From assembly GCA_002102555.1 (NCBI GenBank), contig MCFL01000019.1:186001-250000 (forward strand): a DNA stretch of 64,000 nucleotides. The letters run 5' to 3'. This stretch comes from Catenaria anguillulae PL171 (lineage: Eukaryota; Blastocladiomycota; Blastocladiomycetes; Blastocladiales; Catenariaceae). Positions 10,104 through 21,769 of this stretch are shown here, piece after piece. Below the pieces are notes generated by a model, which ran no database searches, was not told the origin of the DNA, and was given only the letters and a program-made list of their open reading frames with translations. The position numbers were made by a program, and so were the translations under genes. How positions within the stretch are numbered: the first letter of the stretch is position 1; every line of letters begins with the position of its first letter.

Positions 10104-13100
10104 ACATGCGCACTTTGGAGGAGATGCTGGGTAATGATGATTGATTTGTGGTTGGCGTTGCCGAACTGCTTGTTTTTGCTTCTTTTTTCTCGTTTATCTG
10201 GTTGTTGTCGCTGTCTACCGGCTGCCGCTATTTGTCTGCTTTTCAATTTAGTCTCTTGCCTTTTCCCTTTTATTTGGCCTCTGCCTAGCTTTTTTTTTTT
10301 CCTTGGCCTTTCATCTGTTGAACGATTGCAGTTTTCTTGTGGATCGCCTTTTTTTGCGTTTCTTGCATTTTTTTTTTCCATTACAGCGGGTTGTCGTTGT
10401 ACCAAAATACACTGTATGAGATTTGTTACTTTAAACGTGAGTTCCAGTTGCTGCTATTGTTGTTTACTGGTTCCGCTGACACTGGGCTCGTTGAGCTCGA
10501 CTGTGCTCCATCGTATCTTTTTGTTCGTCAACCACGCGAGCATGCACGGTTGACCACAAGGAGAAAACTTGAACGCTGGAGCGAGCAAGAAGAAGACGGC
10601 CGAATTGAAAAACATTCGGTCCCCGATTGGGACATTGTGAGCATGGTGCTTCGAATGCTGATGTTCTGTCTGCCGTGTTTGCACAACAACAACCATGGCG
10701 GGCTGCGATGATGACGCGTTCGCGTGACCCGCTCAAGCTGTTTTGGCTGCTGATGGCTGACCGACCCCTGGTGGAAAAAGTTTGCCAGGAAATGTGGGGG
10801 ACAACAAGCAAGAAAAAAAGTGCGATAAGGCTCCCAACCGCTTATTTTGATCATGAGATGGACCATTCCACTGATTGGGTTGAATGATGAAAGCTGTAGG
10901 GCCAGGGCGAACAGCACGAGTCATCCACCAAGTCGATGAGAATCGAACAAACGTCATGGCCGCCAGCCCGCCACCACACTGGCAGCTCACGCACTCTGTG
11001 AATGTTTTGACTTGTACGTATGTCCTTGACAACAACATCAACCATGCTTATTGACTCGTCGCATACGGCCGCCCACTTCCGTTGTCAAAGTCAACCCGCA
11101 GCAACATCCGACGGGACGGTCATGAAGTCATTTCTCAATCATGGTGCACGGCTTCGGACCTGGCGACGGATACCTCACGACCTCCGGCAAGGACGGCCAC
11201 ACGGGGAAAGCAACACTCACCTACTATGCGAGTCACTGGAAGTATCCCATCATCGCCAATGGCGCTGGCGACCATGTCGAGCTCAAAAGCCCACGTACAT
11301 TGCCTGTGTATACGTGTTCACCACCCATCACCCCGACCGTCCAAGGTGATGCCCATGTGCTGGTTGATTGATCACACCTCTCCTGCTGATTTGACCGTGA
11401 CAGGCAAGCAAAGCACCCATGAACTTCTTCTGAGCCGTTTCGACATTACCATGCCATCGTCGCTTCTTGATCACTTTTGCGGGATGCCGGTATGAATGGG
11501 CTTGGATTTCGCCCGGTCTGGATGAGGGCGTATTCACCAGCTGGGCATCGATGTATTTATCAAGACATGCCTACATAGCCTTTGCCACGAAAATGCGGGT
11601 GCATTGGGTGTCACAATCAACACGGTCGAGCACAAAACGGTCAGCTCAGTTACCTCGCCAAATGAAAGTCAGCGGAGCGACATTTACATTCCCTACCCCA
11701 TTCCTTCCGTCCTTACGTTCCTTCCACTCCCAAAGAGCACCCTCCACACCGAACTTTGGTGTGTGTGGCAGGGTAAAGAGCGAGAAGAAGAAGTTGTCCA
11801 TTTCACGACTGATCCGTCCAATGCTCATGAATTTTTTTCATACCGCCTGTCACGAAGCCTTGATGGGAGTACAACCGTCCATCCTCGGCCTTGTGCGAAG
11901 CTCACATGTGCAGGTTTTGTCCTACGATCCAGACATTACGCTTTTGATGCCCTTCGGGATGTCGGTGTAGATGCGCGCGTGCTTGCACGAATTGCATTGG
12001 GATTCCCTGAAAAGTTTCCCAGTCTCGGATTGTGATTTGTTGTTGTTCACACTACGGATGGTCACTTCAAGTTGGGCTTGTGTTCAGACTGAGTGTGACG
12101 GCTTCCTTCTTCTTGCTTGCTCTCGCTTCTCTCTTTCCCCGTCTCTCGCTCTCGCTTTTCTCTTTCTCCGTCTCTCGCTCTCCTCGCTGGATCACTCAAC
12201 ACAAGGCTTGGTCAGAATCGGTCAAGCTCGCTGCTGCGAGCCAAGTCAAGTTCCACTTCAGGTGACGACGTGCGTGTCGGTGTCGTTCTATGGTCCCTGT
12301 TCTCCTCCTGTCCCTGCAAGTTGGCGTGGCATTATCGAGGTCGAAGATGCTGGGATCACACACAGTATGTTGTCTCCATTCTCGTCCCGCTGCAACCTGA
12401 CCCGTTCTTGTTCCACACATGCATGGCATTCCGTTCCCTTTTGCCCGGCCCAAAGACCGTGACTCCACGGCACCGCACTTGAGCGGGCGCTCGAGTACAC
12501 ACACTTGCTTTATCTGACTGCAATCATGTCACCGACCACATCTCCTCACGGCGCATGTATGCGTACTGGTACGTGCGTGCTTGCTTCCATCATCTGCATT
12601 TGTGTCTGCCGCGGAATTCAAGCTTACCTACGTTTCAATCACGACGTTTACTTCTAGTCGCTGTTTCGAGTTGTCGCGCACCTGGACGTTTGCTCTTCAC
12701 TCAGGTCGGGCAAGACAATAAGTAGCTGTCGCATCGCGCATCTCTCACTGGTTCACAATGCTCTCCCTGCAGAACTTGGCCCACTACATTCGCAGACCGG
12801 CGCGATCGAAAGATGGTGCCAACATATCAAAAATGTGGGATGCACAAGTTTCCGAGAATATGCTAGATCACATTCAAGTTGTTGTCACCATCAAGAGTGA
12901 ATGGAGCTGCACGGGCGGTGCAGGCGCTCGTGCGATGTGCAGGAGCGCCGTAGACGAGAATGCTATGGACTCTGGTTTGTTATCGGGCTGCATTCCATTA
13001 TGTCCTCCCACCCTTTTCATCTCCTTGCCGCTCGTGGCCTTGGCTGGATCTCATTGACCCATTCGTAACTCCCACGTAATTGCCGATTCAAAAAATGTTT

Positions 13101-13946
13101 GTACCATAGGCACACCAAGTTTCTTGCCGACCATTGCTTTCCAGACAAACGTTGGAAACCTGACTCACGCCCCAACCCACCCATTATCACCAACTCGTTC
13201 GATGCGTATCGCACGCTCGACCGGCAATTCAGTCGAGATGGTGCCGCCGAAAACCAACAATTCCTTGGCTAAAATCCAGTATCATTGTCCCAGTTCGTCG
13301 CTTATCGACTTTGGTGAGAATATGGGGCTCGCTGTTGCTTGCGGTATTCTGGGTCGCACTGCTGCGCGAGTTATAACGTGAACGACGTCGTTGGGTTGGA
13401 TGACATTGGCGTAAACGATTCAAGGTCTGCTTCTTGGACTCGCAGGGAGCTGGAGTTGGCCGAGTCGAGGCTCAGCTAGGCCCCACCCGGTGAAGGTCAA
13501 GGTGGGACCTAATAGGTCGGCGAGCGAGTCCAGCAGGAATTCAAGGTGATGGGTGAACGTTGACAGGGCCAGCGTTGAATGCTCAGAACTCAAATCATGT
13601 TCATTGTCGTCTTCTGCTGTCTTTTGACACCAATGATGATTATCTACTTGTGCTCGCATGTGTTTGCATACACCATGTTCTGTCAGTGGCAGATGTTGCC
13701 TCACATGGTGACGTAAGTAAATATATACGTACTCTTGATTCAGCACGCACCGCGACTGTCAGACTGCATGGCCCAAGGCGGGCTCAAGCCATTGTTGACA
13801 GAGCTGGGAAGGCCATCATGGATGCAGATGGCAACCGCCTCTAGCACGAGCAGACGATTCGACACACGGACAACAGAAACCGAAGTCCAATAAGTTCATC
13901 GAATCGCCAAAACAAACAGCAAAGGTCCAACAAAAAGGAGCTGGGA
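10104..13946. other. Gene-poor tract with coding-like scraps
   Basis: No complete gene could be built. Stretches with protein-like composition include 11141-11340 (HGFGPGDGYLTTSGKDGH), 11400-11490 (STHELLLSRFDITMPSSLLD), 11540-12035 (LGIDVFIKTCLHSLCHENAG), 12758-13057 and about 13110-13260 (FPDKRWKPDSRPNPPIITNS). They lie in differing frames, and I recognise none. A C/T-rich run lies at 12110-12190 and poly-T runs at about 10290-10380. It reads as a decayed accessory region. Confidence 0.4.
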
Positions 13947-14237
13947 TCAACCCTCCACCTCAAACACATACTTGACCACCTTACTCGTCCAGACACTGTA
14001 CCCATTGTCGAGCACCAAGTATGCCACGCCGTCATCGTCCACCTTTTCCACCTTGCCATCCACAATCTCGCCGCGCTTGACATCTGCCTCCTTGGGCACC
14101 TTGCCGCCCTTGACCACCACGGGCTCTGCGCCAACGGCCCCTTCGGTCGGCGCCTCCTTTGCCACACCGCCCGCAGTTTTCGCGACGAGAATGAAATGAG
14201 CTGTTGGTGAGTTGGCGGGTCTTTTATGAGCGTACAC
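13947..14237 (-). CDS. Small hypothetical protein, 96 aa
   Basis: An uninterrupted frame runs from ATG at 14237 to TGA at 13947. The N-terminal half is Ala/Gly/Pro-rich. The C-terminal ~50 residues look like a compact beta-barrel-type segment (GEIVDGKVEKVDDDGVAYLV, then LDNGYSVWTSKVVKYVF), in the manner of small Tudor- or SH3-like folds; this is only a resemblance. An alternative start at 14335 with a short intron ending near 14200 is possible. It sits tail-side of the guanylate cyclase on the same strand, about 200 bp away. Confidence 0.45.
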   Translation of the reverse strand: MYAHKRPANSPTAHFILVAKTAGGVAKEAPTEGAVGAEPVVVKGGKVPKEADVKRGEIVDGKVEKVDDDGVAYLVLDNGYSVWTSKVVKYVFEVEG

Positions 14238-14434
14238 ATTTGAGTCAACGTTTGATTATACCAATCAATGTGTTCACCACCATACATTTCGTCATCGTCA
14301 TTTACGTCAAATTGAAAAACAAGTGAGGACGTCATGCAAGATGCTCATATCGCAAGGGAGACGACAAGGTTGACAATGGAAAAGTGCAAACGACGCCCAA
14401 CTCAAATGCCCCACCATACGCCAACCCGCGATCT

Positions 14435-17400
14435 TCAAATTGCTGGCCTGTTACCCACCGACACGTCTTGCGAAACACTGTCCATGGTAGGCGGACTGAC
14501 GACAATCGGTGCCGGCTGCTGCACCGCCTTGGCTGGAGCCACTGCACTGCGGTTTGGCAATGGGTACTGAGGATCAAATCCTTCGAGGCCGACAAGGAAA
14601 TGCGTCTTGACCGTGCCCTTGCCCTATGTAGGTTTGCGAAGCACATTGTGAGTAATCACAGGTATGGAATCAATCTATCATCGGTAGGGGAGATCATGTA
14701 CCGAAATCACAACGTCCCCGCGCGGCTCGGTTCGGCAACCACCAGCACTCTCCAGTCGGCGGTACGTGGCATCAGACACCAAAATCTTGTTGGCCACGCT
14801 GTTGGATTCCATCTTGTTGGCAATCGTCACCGTATCGCCAAACGAACAATAGCGTGGCATCTTGCGGCCGACAACTCCGGCAACGACGGTTCCAGTGTCT
14901 GTGAATCGAGAGGGGAAAATGCGCGTCAGAGACCACAAACAAAGCAAATTGTCTCACACCCGGCCGGAGGCACGTACGAATTCCAATACGCATGCGCAGC
15001 GTCACATCGGGACGACCGGGAACCTTGATAAACGGAATGGCCTTCATCAAATGCAAAGCAAGCTTGGCCGTTTCGATAATGTGATTGTTCCCATTCGGGC
15101 GAGGCACGCCTGACGCGCACATGTACGCATCGCCAATGGTCTCGACCTTGTACACATCGTAAAGTGAAATGATCTCGTCAAACGCCGAGTACAAGTCGTT
15201 CAAAAAGTTAACCACGTCCAAGGCACCCAGGCTCGACGAGATTTCCGTGAACCCAACCAAGTCCGTGTACAGCACAGTCACGTCGTTGAATTTGGCCGGG
15301 CGAACGGGCTCGCCATTCATGAGCTGGTCGGCAATGGTCGATGGCAAGATTTGACGAATCAAGTTGCTGGTTTGCTGGCGCTCCGTGTCGAGCTGAGCAA
15401 TGAGCGCACCGAGCTCGGCTTGCTTGGCTGCACGCGAGGTTTGGAGCTTTTCTTCGCGCTTGAGCTGGTCCTCGAGGTTGCGAATGATGCCCGTGAAGAG
15501 CACGGCCGAGCCTTCTTCACGCACCTCGGACAGATTAACGACGACTGGGAACTCGGAACCATCCTTGCGGCGGGCTTGGTTGCGCATGCCTGTACCCATG
15601 ACCTATAGACATTGACACACCGAGAGAGAGGCAAGAGTGAGACCATCGCTAGTACGGATCCCAAAACAAAGAGCTAAAGAGCCGACGAACCTTGCGCTTG
15701 CCCCCCCCCCCCCCCCCCGGTCTTGATGTATTCCTTGATGTACTGATCGTGCTTGGACGCGTGCACCATCGGCGTAATGAGCTTGACATTTTGCCCAATG
15801 ATTTCTTCGGCCTTGTATCCAAACATCTTTTCTGCCGCCAGGTTGAATCGGTTGACGATACCGTTGGGCGAGATGGAGATGATGCCGTCGCTGACCGTGT
15901 TGAGAATCGCCACCAGCACACGACGCTCGGCAAGCGACTTGCGGTCCGCCAACCGAATCGAGCGCGAGACGAGGTAATCTTTGTGCATAAACTGGACCAA
16001 TTCGGTCATGGCCGTCTCGTGCGTCTTGCGCAAATCGCGGCGCTCCGTCTCGTGCTGCAAGTCCACTTCCTCGTGCTTTGTCTTGATGCCCAGCTCGGCC
16101 TGACGCAACTGCTCGCGGTGCTGTTGCGCGAGACGGGGGCGGTCTTCCTTGTGCCGGGCGTACATGTGCTTGTGCTGCTCCTGCGCGGCATTCCACGCCG
16201 CATTGGCCTTGGCATAGTCTTCGGCCATGAGCTTTTGCACCGCCTCCTCGGCGGCCTTGACCTCGGCCTCGGTATCGTCACTGGAAACAGTGTCCGCGCC
16301 TTCCGATTGTGCATTGGATACACCCGTCATGCCCGAGACGCCAGACACGCCCGACATGCCCGACACGGCCGACTCGCCGCTGCCAATGGACGAAAACGAA
16401 TCATTGCGGGCGATTGCCGACGACGACGCGTTTTGTTGCATAGACTGGGCACTGCCGCCAGAGGGTGACAACCCGCCATCGTTTTGCAACGCTTCATTGG
16501 TCTGCTCCATCTGCTTGAGCAAGTCGGCACCCATGGCGTCCTTGTGCTTGTGCTCGCGAGTCTTGGCCATGGACCGATGCTGGCGAATCAAGGTGGCCAA
16601 CTGGCCCTTGTGAATCGCCTTGAGCTTGCGCGACTCGACGTGATGCAGACCAATCAGTTTGCGTACCGACACCTTTTCGCGGGCCACTTCAACTTGGTGT
16701 GTTTGGATAATCATGTCTAGTTTCTGCTTGTGCTCCATCTCGCCCATTTCGCGCAGCTGCTCAATGTGCAAGTCGGCAATCTCGGCCATGGCCTTTGTCT
16801 CGACGTCAAAGCGCTCCTTGCGATGCGTCAATTCGGCGCTTTGAATGTCGCGCAGCTGGTCAAACATGAGCTTGTCCACGTTGACTTGATGTGCCAGTTT
16901 GGATTCCCAATCGAAAAGCACCTCGTCGCGCAACACGGCAGACATGTTGCGCATTTCGAGATCAAGAATGGCGCGTTGCGACCGGATACGACGCTCTTGC
17001 GAGACAAGCAACCCCTCGCGTTGGCGCTTGTGCTTGGAGTCGACGAGTTGCAACAACTGATCCAGGCGGCGACGGTGCTGTTCGGACCCCAAAATGACGG
17101 CATCGGCCTCGGCCTTGACCTTGTCCTGGTGCTTGATCTTCAAGTACCGAGTTTTTGCCTCCTTGTACGAGCGCTTGTTGGTCAACTTGGCCGCCTTGCG
17201 AACCTTGCGCTCCTCCAAGAGCTCCTTGAACGCGGCATCCAAACGGGCAAAGTCGCCGGCTTGGCGCCTCAGCAGGTGGCCAACCTCCATTTCGTCGGCA
17301 CGGATGAAAAACTGTTCTTCTTCCTGCCAAAAGTCAAAAAGTGAGCAAACTGGCCATGGGAATTGAAGGGCGCCAGAAACACTTGCGGACCTTGCGATAG

Positions 17401-17864
17401 ACATCCCCCTCGGCAATGTTGACATACGTCTCCATCCGCTCCACATCGGTGCGCAACTGATTCAAGTTGCGTTGCATGGTCTCCTCCATGCCGGCCTTGA
17501 ATACACACAGCGGATCATCCAAGTCTGCCTCTGGCTGAAACATGAGCGGCGTCGTCAACTGAACCGCGCCAGCCGCCGTGAATCCACCGTGCATGGATGG
17601 GGACTTCAAGGTGGGCGACGACATGCGGCTGGTCGCTGCTGTTGTACCAGACATGGTCGATCCAGGACTCGGCCCAGGCTGCGGCTGTTGCTGCTGCTGC
17701 GCGTTGGGCATGTTGGGCAAAGGTTGGTTGCCGATGATATCGACTGGGCGCGCAACGGGACATCCACCACTGGCGGCGGCACCCTTGGCGTTGGCGGGAG
17801 CTGCAGCGCTGATGCCAGCGGGCGCAGCACGTGAAGAAGTGTGCATGGTGGTCAGGAATGACAA
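14435..17864 (-). CDS. PAS-domain class III guanylate cyclase with long coiled coil
   Basis: The predicted product converts GTP to cGMP. Five exons are proposed: 17864-17391, 17323-15691, 15602-14978, 14898-14702, 14623-14435, about 1038 aa if the tract at 15701-15718 is one base shorter. The order is a Gln/Pro-rich N-terminus, ~350 residues of charged coiled coil, a Ser-rich linker, more coiled coil, a PAS domain ([20 protein letters not shown] to [17 protein letters not shown]), a short helix and the cyclase domain. Metal-binding Asp lies in VLYTDLVGF and [13 protein letters not shown] (Glu) and [10 protein letters not shown] (Cys) are the residues that select guanine. IGIHTG is rebuilt across intron 3. 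No transmembrane segment or rhodopsin domain is present, so the enzyme is soluble. A fungal cGMP pathway is otherwise known mainly in zoosporic lineages. Confidence 0.88.
15701..15718. repeat. 18-base C homopolymer inside the PAS coding exon
   Basis: On the coding (minus) strand this is 18 G between ATCAAGACC and CAAGCGCAAG. With 18 bases the frame leaves the PAS domain (Q-A-Q..). With 17 it reads T-G(6)-K-R-K and joins the next exon in phase as [18 protein letters not shown]. Confidence 0.85.
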
Positions 17865-18866
17865 GATTCAGACGAGTTTGTCCGTGGAAGTTGTTCCTGA
17901 GCGTGACTGACGCGCCAGTGTGCGAAGACGAATGGGGAGGGATGGGGCCAAATCGAGGGCTGCGGCAGTGGCACTGAAGGTTCGATGATTATGGCGGGTT
18001 GGATGATGGCGGTTGCAAATCAAAAGATCATGAGAGATGAAATCTTGTGTTTGTTGACTGTCGATGGGATGGCGCCATCAAGTAAATGTACCGAGGGGGA
18101 CGACAATCGGCGATGGAAAGGGACTGAGCAGGAGAGAAAGCAAGATATCGGTTGCTGGCGTGGGATCTCGCGGCTGTGTCAAGGTCTAGCAGAGTGGGAA
18201 CTGTTTATCCTGTTCGATGCTTGATGCTTGTGTTGCATCGCAAATTGAACGACGTGGAGGCAAAACTTTGTTCGCACCCTGGTTCATCTCACGTGAACCA
18301 CAAGTCGCCGTTCTGCTTGCCCTCAAAGAGTAAGTTTGCAGATCAAGCGACAGGTTTTTGCGCCTGAACATGTGGACATTCACTCCAAGCGGCGCAGTGA
18401 GTGCGTCTTGGCTGCCTCCAGGAGCTGACCTTGCGCGATGGGAAGGAGATTGATGGATGCCAAGTGGATGCATCATGGTGTCAGTTCCGCACCTCCCTTC
18501 GCTTCGGAATGCTCCTCTCCCACGGGCGGCCAGCCTGCAGGTTCATGAGGAGATTGCGAGTCTATCATGTTCCGTCATTTCACACCAGCGCACCGTCATG
18601 GCCTGTTGTCTGCCCCAATCGGGCTGTCCGCCCATCATGGTCTCAAGTGAGACGCGTTGCAAGGTCGCGGTCGAGGTCGTTGATGATTGCATGATCGGCA
18701 TGAACGAGGAAGTGGGCCGCCGATCCGACTGGCCGGAATGGGCGCAACCAAAAGCCAACATTAATCGCACATGAATCTCTCGAAAAAGAATTATCTCGAC
18801 AGTCATCAACGCGCAATGGAATCTCCTCACAAATCAACACATTCGGCCACGTAGAGCATTCCAATC
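17865..18866. other. Divergent intergenic region (guanylate cyclase / NAA30)
   Basis: About 1 kb lies between two genes transcribed away from each other, so it should hold both promoters. No clear TATA box or protein-coding signal was seen. Short ORFs on both strands have no motifs. Confidence 0.4.
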
Positions 18867-19527
18867 ATGGATCCACAAAGCGCAGCTTCACCGCCAACGG
18901 CAACAAAGCCAGCCATCCCGTCTCGCGCCGACCAACCCGGCACTGACTCGCTGCCTCCAACTCCACTCCTCTCATACGAGCCCTACGAAGGCGAGCAACA
19001 CCTGCCAGAAATCATGGACATGATCGAGGGCGAACTCTCGGAACCCTACTCCATCTACACGTACCGCTTCTTTGTGCATGCGTGGCCCGACCTGACCATC
19101 CTGTGCCGCGACAAGAATGACGCAAGCAAGCTGGTGGGCGTCATTGTGTGCAAGATCGACCCGCACAAGCACTGGCGCCGCGGGTACATTGGCATGTTGG
19201 CCGTCAACAGGACGTATCGCAAGCAAGGGATTGGCCGCGAGCTCGTGCGCAGGGCAATTGTGAGGATGGTCGAGCATGATTGTGATGAGGTGGTGCTTGA
19301 GGCGGATGCAACCAATACTGCGGCGTTGAGGTTGTATGAGAGTTTGGGGTTTTTGAGGGATAAGCGCCTGGCGCGGTACTATGTGTCAGGGAATGATGCG
19401 TTTCGGTTAAAGGTTCGTTTGTGTCCGTGTTATCCCGGCAGAGGTGTAAGTAACATGGCCGAGCTTGCATCCCTGAACCGTGTTCCTGTAGCTTTGGTTG
19501 AAACCAGATTTCATGGACGGCAGATAG
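18867..19527 (+). CDS. NAA30: N-alpha-acetyltransferase 30, NatC catalytic subunit
   Basis: The product acetylates N-termini beginning Met-Leu, Met-Ile or Met-Phe, as the catalytic part of cytosolic NatC. Two exons, 18867-19412 and 19492-19527, give 193 aa, close to the usual size of the catalytic core. After a ~35-residue Pro-rich leader comes the NAA30 signature LSEPYSIYTYRFFVHAWPDL. The GNAT fold follows with the acetyl-CoA loop RKQGIGRELVRRAI and EADATNTAALRLYESLGFLR. The tail RYYVSGNDAFRLK is joined by splicing to LWLKPDFMDGR. The characteristic RLKLW ending appears only after removing the 79-bp intron, which supports the model. Confidence 0.93.
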
Positions 19528-20169
19528 TTTGCGAAATGTATCTTTTATCACATCATTCATGCCACTCTTTCATTCACACCCTTTGTGTGATTTGTGCGGC
19601 GTTTCAAGTCGGTTCTTCAGTGCTCTCTCGTGCGCTGCTTGTTAAGCTGAAACTGGAGGCGGCAAGGCGGCCACACAAGTCTCGTGTGGTCAAGGTGTTG
19701 CGGGGATGGTTTGCACTGTTGAGCGCTTCTGTCAGTGAGTACCTACGATTGGTATGCCAAAATGTGCGAGTTTTCGCCTGATCTGATCACGCAGTGAGGC
19801 ATGTGGGACGTGCCTTGCCTAACTTGAATGATGGAGAATGCTCAACCGTACAATACTCGCTTCCATAAACCACATCAATGTCCTTGTCTTTCCATTTTTC
19901 TTAAACATTGATGCCTCGACTCAAGCAATCGCCGCCCAGATCCGTCGAATCAGATTCTACTACATAAACAATGTACTCGACGCGTCCGCAGCTGGATTTC
20001 GACGCGTCCGCAGCTGGATTTCCGCACTTCCCATGGCTGCCTCTCAACCGATATCACGGCATGCACCCACTCAAGACCTAATACACATGTCCAAGACTGC
20101 GCAATACAATACATCCACTGTTACTTGCTAAGAAAGGTAACCGATCCAGCCTCAAAACAACAAAACATC
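19528..20169. other. Intergenic, NAA30 to TPPP
   Basis: No supported gene. It holds the 22-bp tandem duplication at 19978-20021 and, presumably, the TPPP promoter. Confidence 0.45.
19978..20021. repeat. Perfect 22-bp tandem duplication
   Basis: The 22-base unit at 19978-19999 (core cgcgtccgcagctggattt) is followed directly by an identical copy at 20000-20021, then by CCGC. It is a recent duplication about 150 bp upstream of the TPPP start codon. Confidence 0.9.
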
Positions 20170-21264
20170 ATGTCCACCTTACCGCCCTTGACTGCCGACG
20201 AGCGCGAACAACGTCTTCGCGAGCTCTTTGAGCAGTTTGCGTCCTTTGGCACGCCTCGCGCGAATGCCAGTGGACCCAATTTCCAGCAAGAGGTATGCTT
20301 CAATGAAAGCGCAGAACTTGAAAGAAAGCATGCTCACTTGTCCACATGTAAATGCAACCCAGACCGTCATGGACTCTGCGCGGTTCCTCAAGTTTTTCCG
20401 CGACCAAAACCTGCTCGACACCAACCTGACGCCCACATCACTCGACTTGCACTTCACCAAAGCCAAAGCCTCGTTCAAGCGGACCGACCGTAAACTTCCC
20501 TGGAACGCCTTCTTGTACGCGCTGCAATTGGCGGCCACCACAAAGTACGGGTCGGCCATGTCGGATGCAGATGCCCTTGAGCAGCTCATCAACGAGGCCG
20601 TCAAGTCACAGGGCCCGATTGCCCGTGCCACTGTACCTGTGGCCGATGGCGTGTATGGCAAGTTGACGGACGCGTCACAGTACACGGGCCAGCACAAGGA
20701 TAAGCCGTCGGGCCAGTCCGAGGGCAAAGGGTATACGATTGAGAGCCCGTTGGCAAAGTCGCGCGCAAGTACATATGCACTTGTATTCCCTGTTTCATGA
20801 TTCGTGCGTGCCTAGAACGCTAAACTGGAAACGACGGAATTGTTGATTTAGCTGGCTCGCGCTCCAACTCGACGTCCAACCTTCTTGACGCCTCGACTGG
20901 CACACGCGGGTCGACGGGGGCTCTCAACAAGTCGACGTCGTCACCTCGTGGGTCAAAGAGCAACTTGTATGCGCCGACCACGTCGTCCAATGCGAAAATT
21001 GCCGGGTCAAAGGGCAGCTTGGCTGGGCGGACCAAGGGCGCAGCCGGAACGGGCAGCCACACGACGCTTGGCTCGTCCGAGTACGTTCCCACGCAGCCCA
21101 GTATTCCAAAGGGGTCCGTGTATGACCGGCTGACCAACCCAAAGGGGTACACGGCGACGCACAAGGAACGGTTTGATGACCAGGGCAAGGGCAAAGGGAA
21201 GGCGGGGCGGGTGCAGGATGACTTGGGGACAAAGAGTTTGGAGCATTTGGTTGCGAGGAAGTGA
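20170..21264 (+). CDS. TPPP/p25-alpha family protein
   Basis: p25-alpha proteins bind and bundle microtubules and track with cilia or flagella across eukaryotes. Three exons, 20170-20292, 20363-20768 and 20852-21264, close to 313 aa. The p25 core has LFEQFASFG, TVMDSARFLKFFRDQNLLD, LDLHFTKAKASFKR, and LPWNAFLYALQLAA. The conserved Gly-rich element appears twice. The first copy is GVYGKLTDASQYTGQHKDK with GQSEGKGY, in the normal place. A second copy near the C-terminus, after a ~60-residue Ser/Thr-rich insert, is SVYDRLTNPKGYTATHKERF with DDQGKGKGK. The duplication of this terminal motif is unusual. Presence of the gene argues for a flagellated organism. Confidence 0.85.
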
Positions 21265-21769
21265 GGCCCAAAGAGTGGGCGTCTGGGAGAATGGCTTCGG
21301 ATTCGGTTGCGTTTGTGTTTGCATATAGGTAAGTACCAGTGGGAACTCCCGTCTCGAGCATCGCCTCAGCGTGCGATGATCCTTTCTCCATTTGTTGTTG
21401 TTGTTTATTTTCCAGTACTGCGGACTTGCTCGTATAATCATACAATCTGTCATCCCTGGTCCGTCGCTTGGCAGGTTGCTTGGCCACCGTATGCATATGC
21501 ATGCAAGAGAGGCCCAGGTGGGCCACCAGAATTCGACAGAATGTAAATACGCCACAGTGAGGCCACACCATCACAGCAGACATCACAACTGGCAAAGCTC
21601 CGCTCCAAAACATCGAAAAAAAGAGCAGAAACGGACGGCCGCGGGCAACCGCACTCTCAGTCTCTCTCGCATCACAAACTCATGATAACTACCAATCCTA
21701 CATAGATAGATGACCCAGCACACTCGATGAATTCGAATTGAACCAAGAAAATTGATTGACAAGTCAACA
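21265..21769. other. Intergenic
   Basis: No supported gene. Presumed TPPP 3' UTR and promoter of the next gene. Short ORFs show no motifs. Confidence 0.4.

Noticed and set aside
10930-10955. tRNA T-arm-like GTTCGATTC on the minus strand
   Set aside because: Flanking bases cannot form the T stem, and no matching A box or acceptor pairing lies at the right distance.
15692-17344. Plus-strand ORFs of 204 and 258 codons opposite the guanylate cyclase
   Set aside because: Mirror of coiled-coil codons; the minus strand carries all cyclase and PAS motifs.
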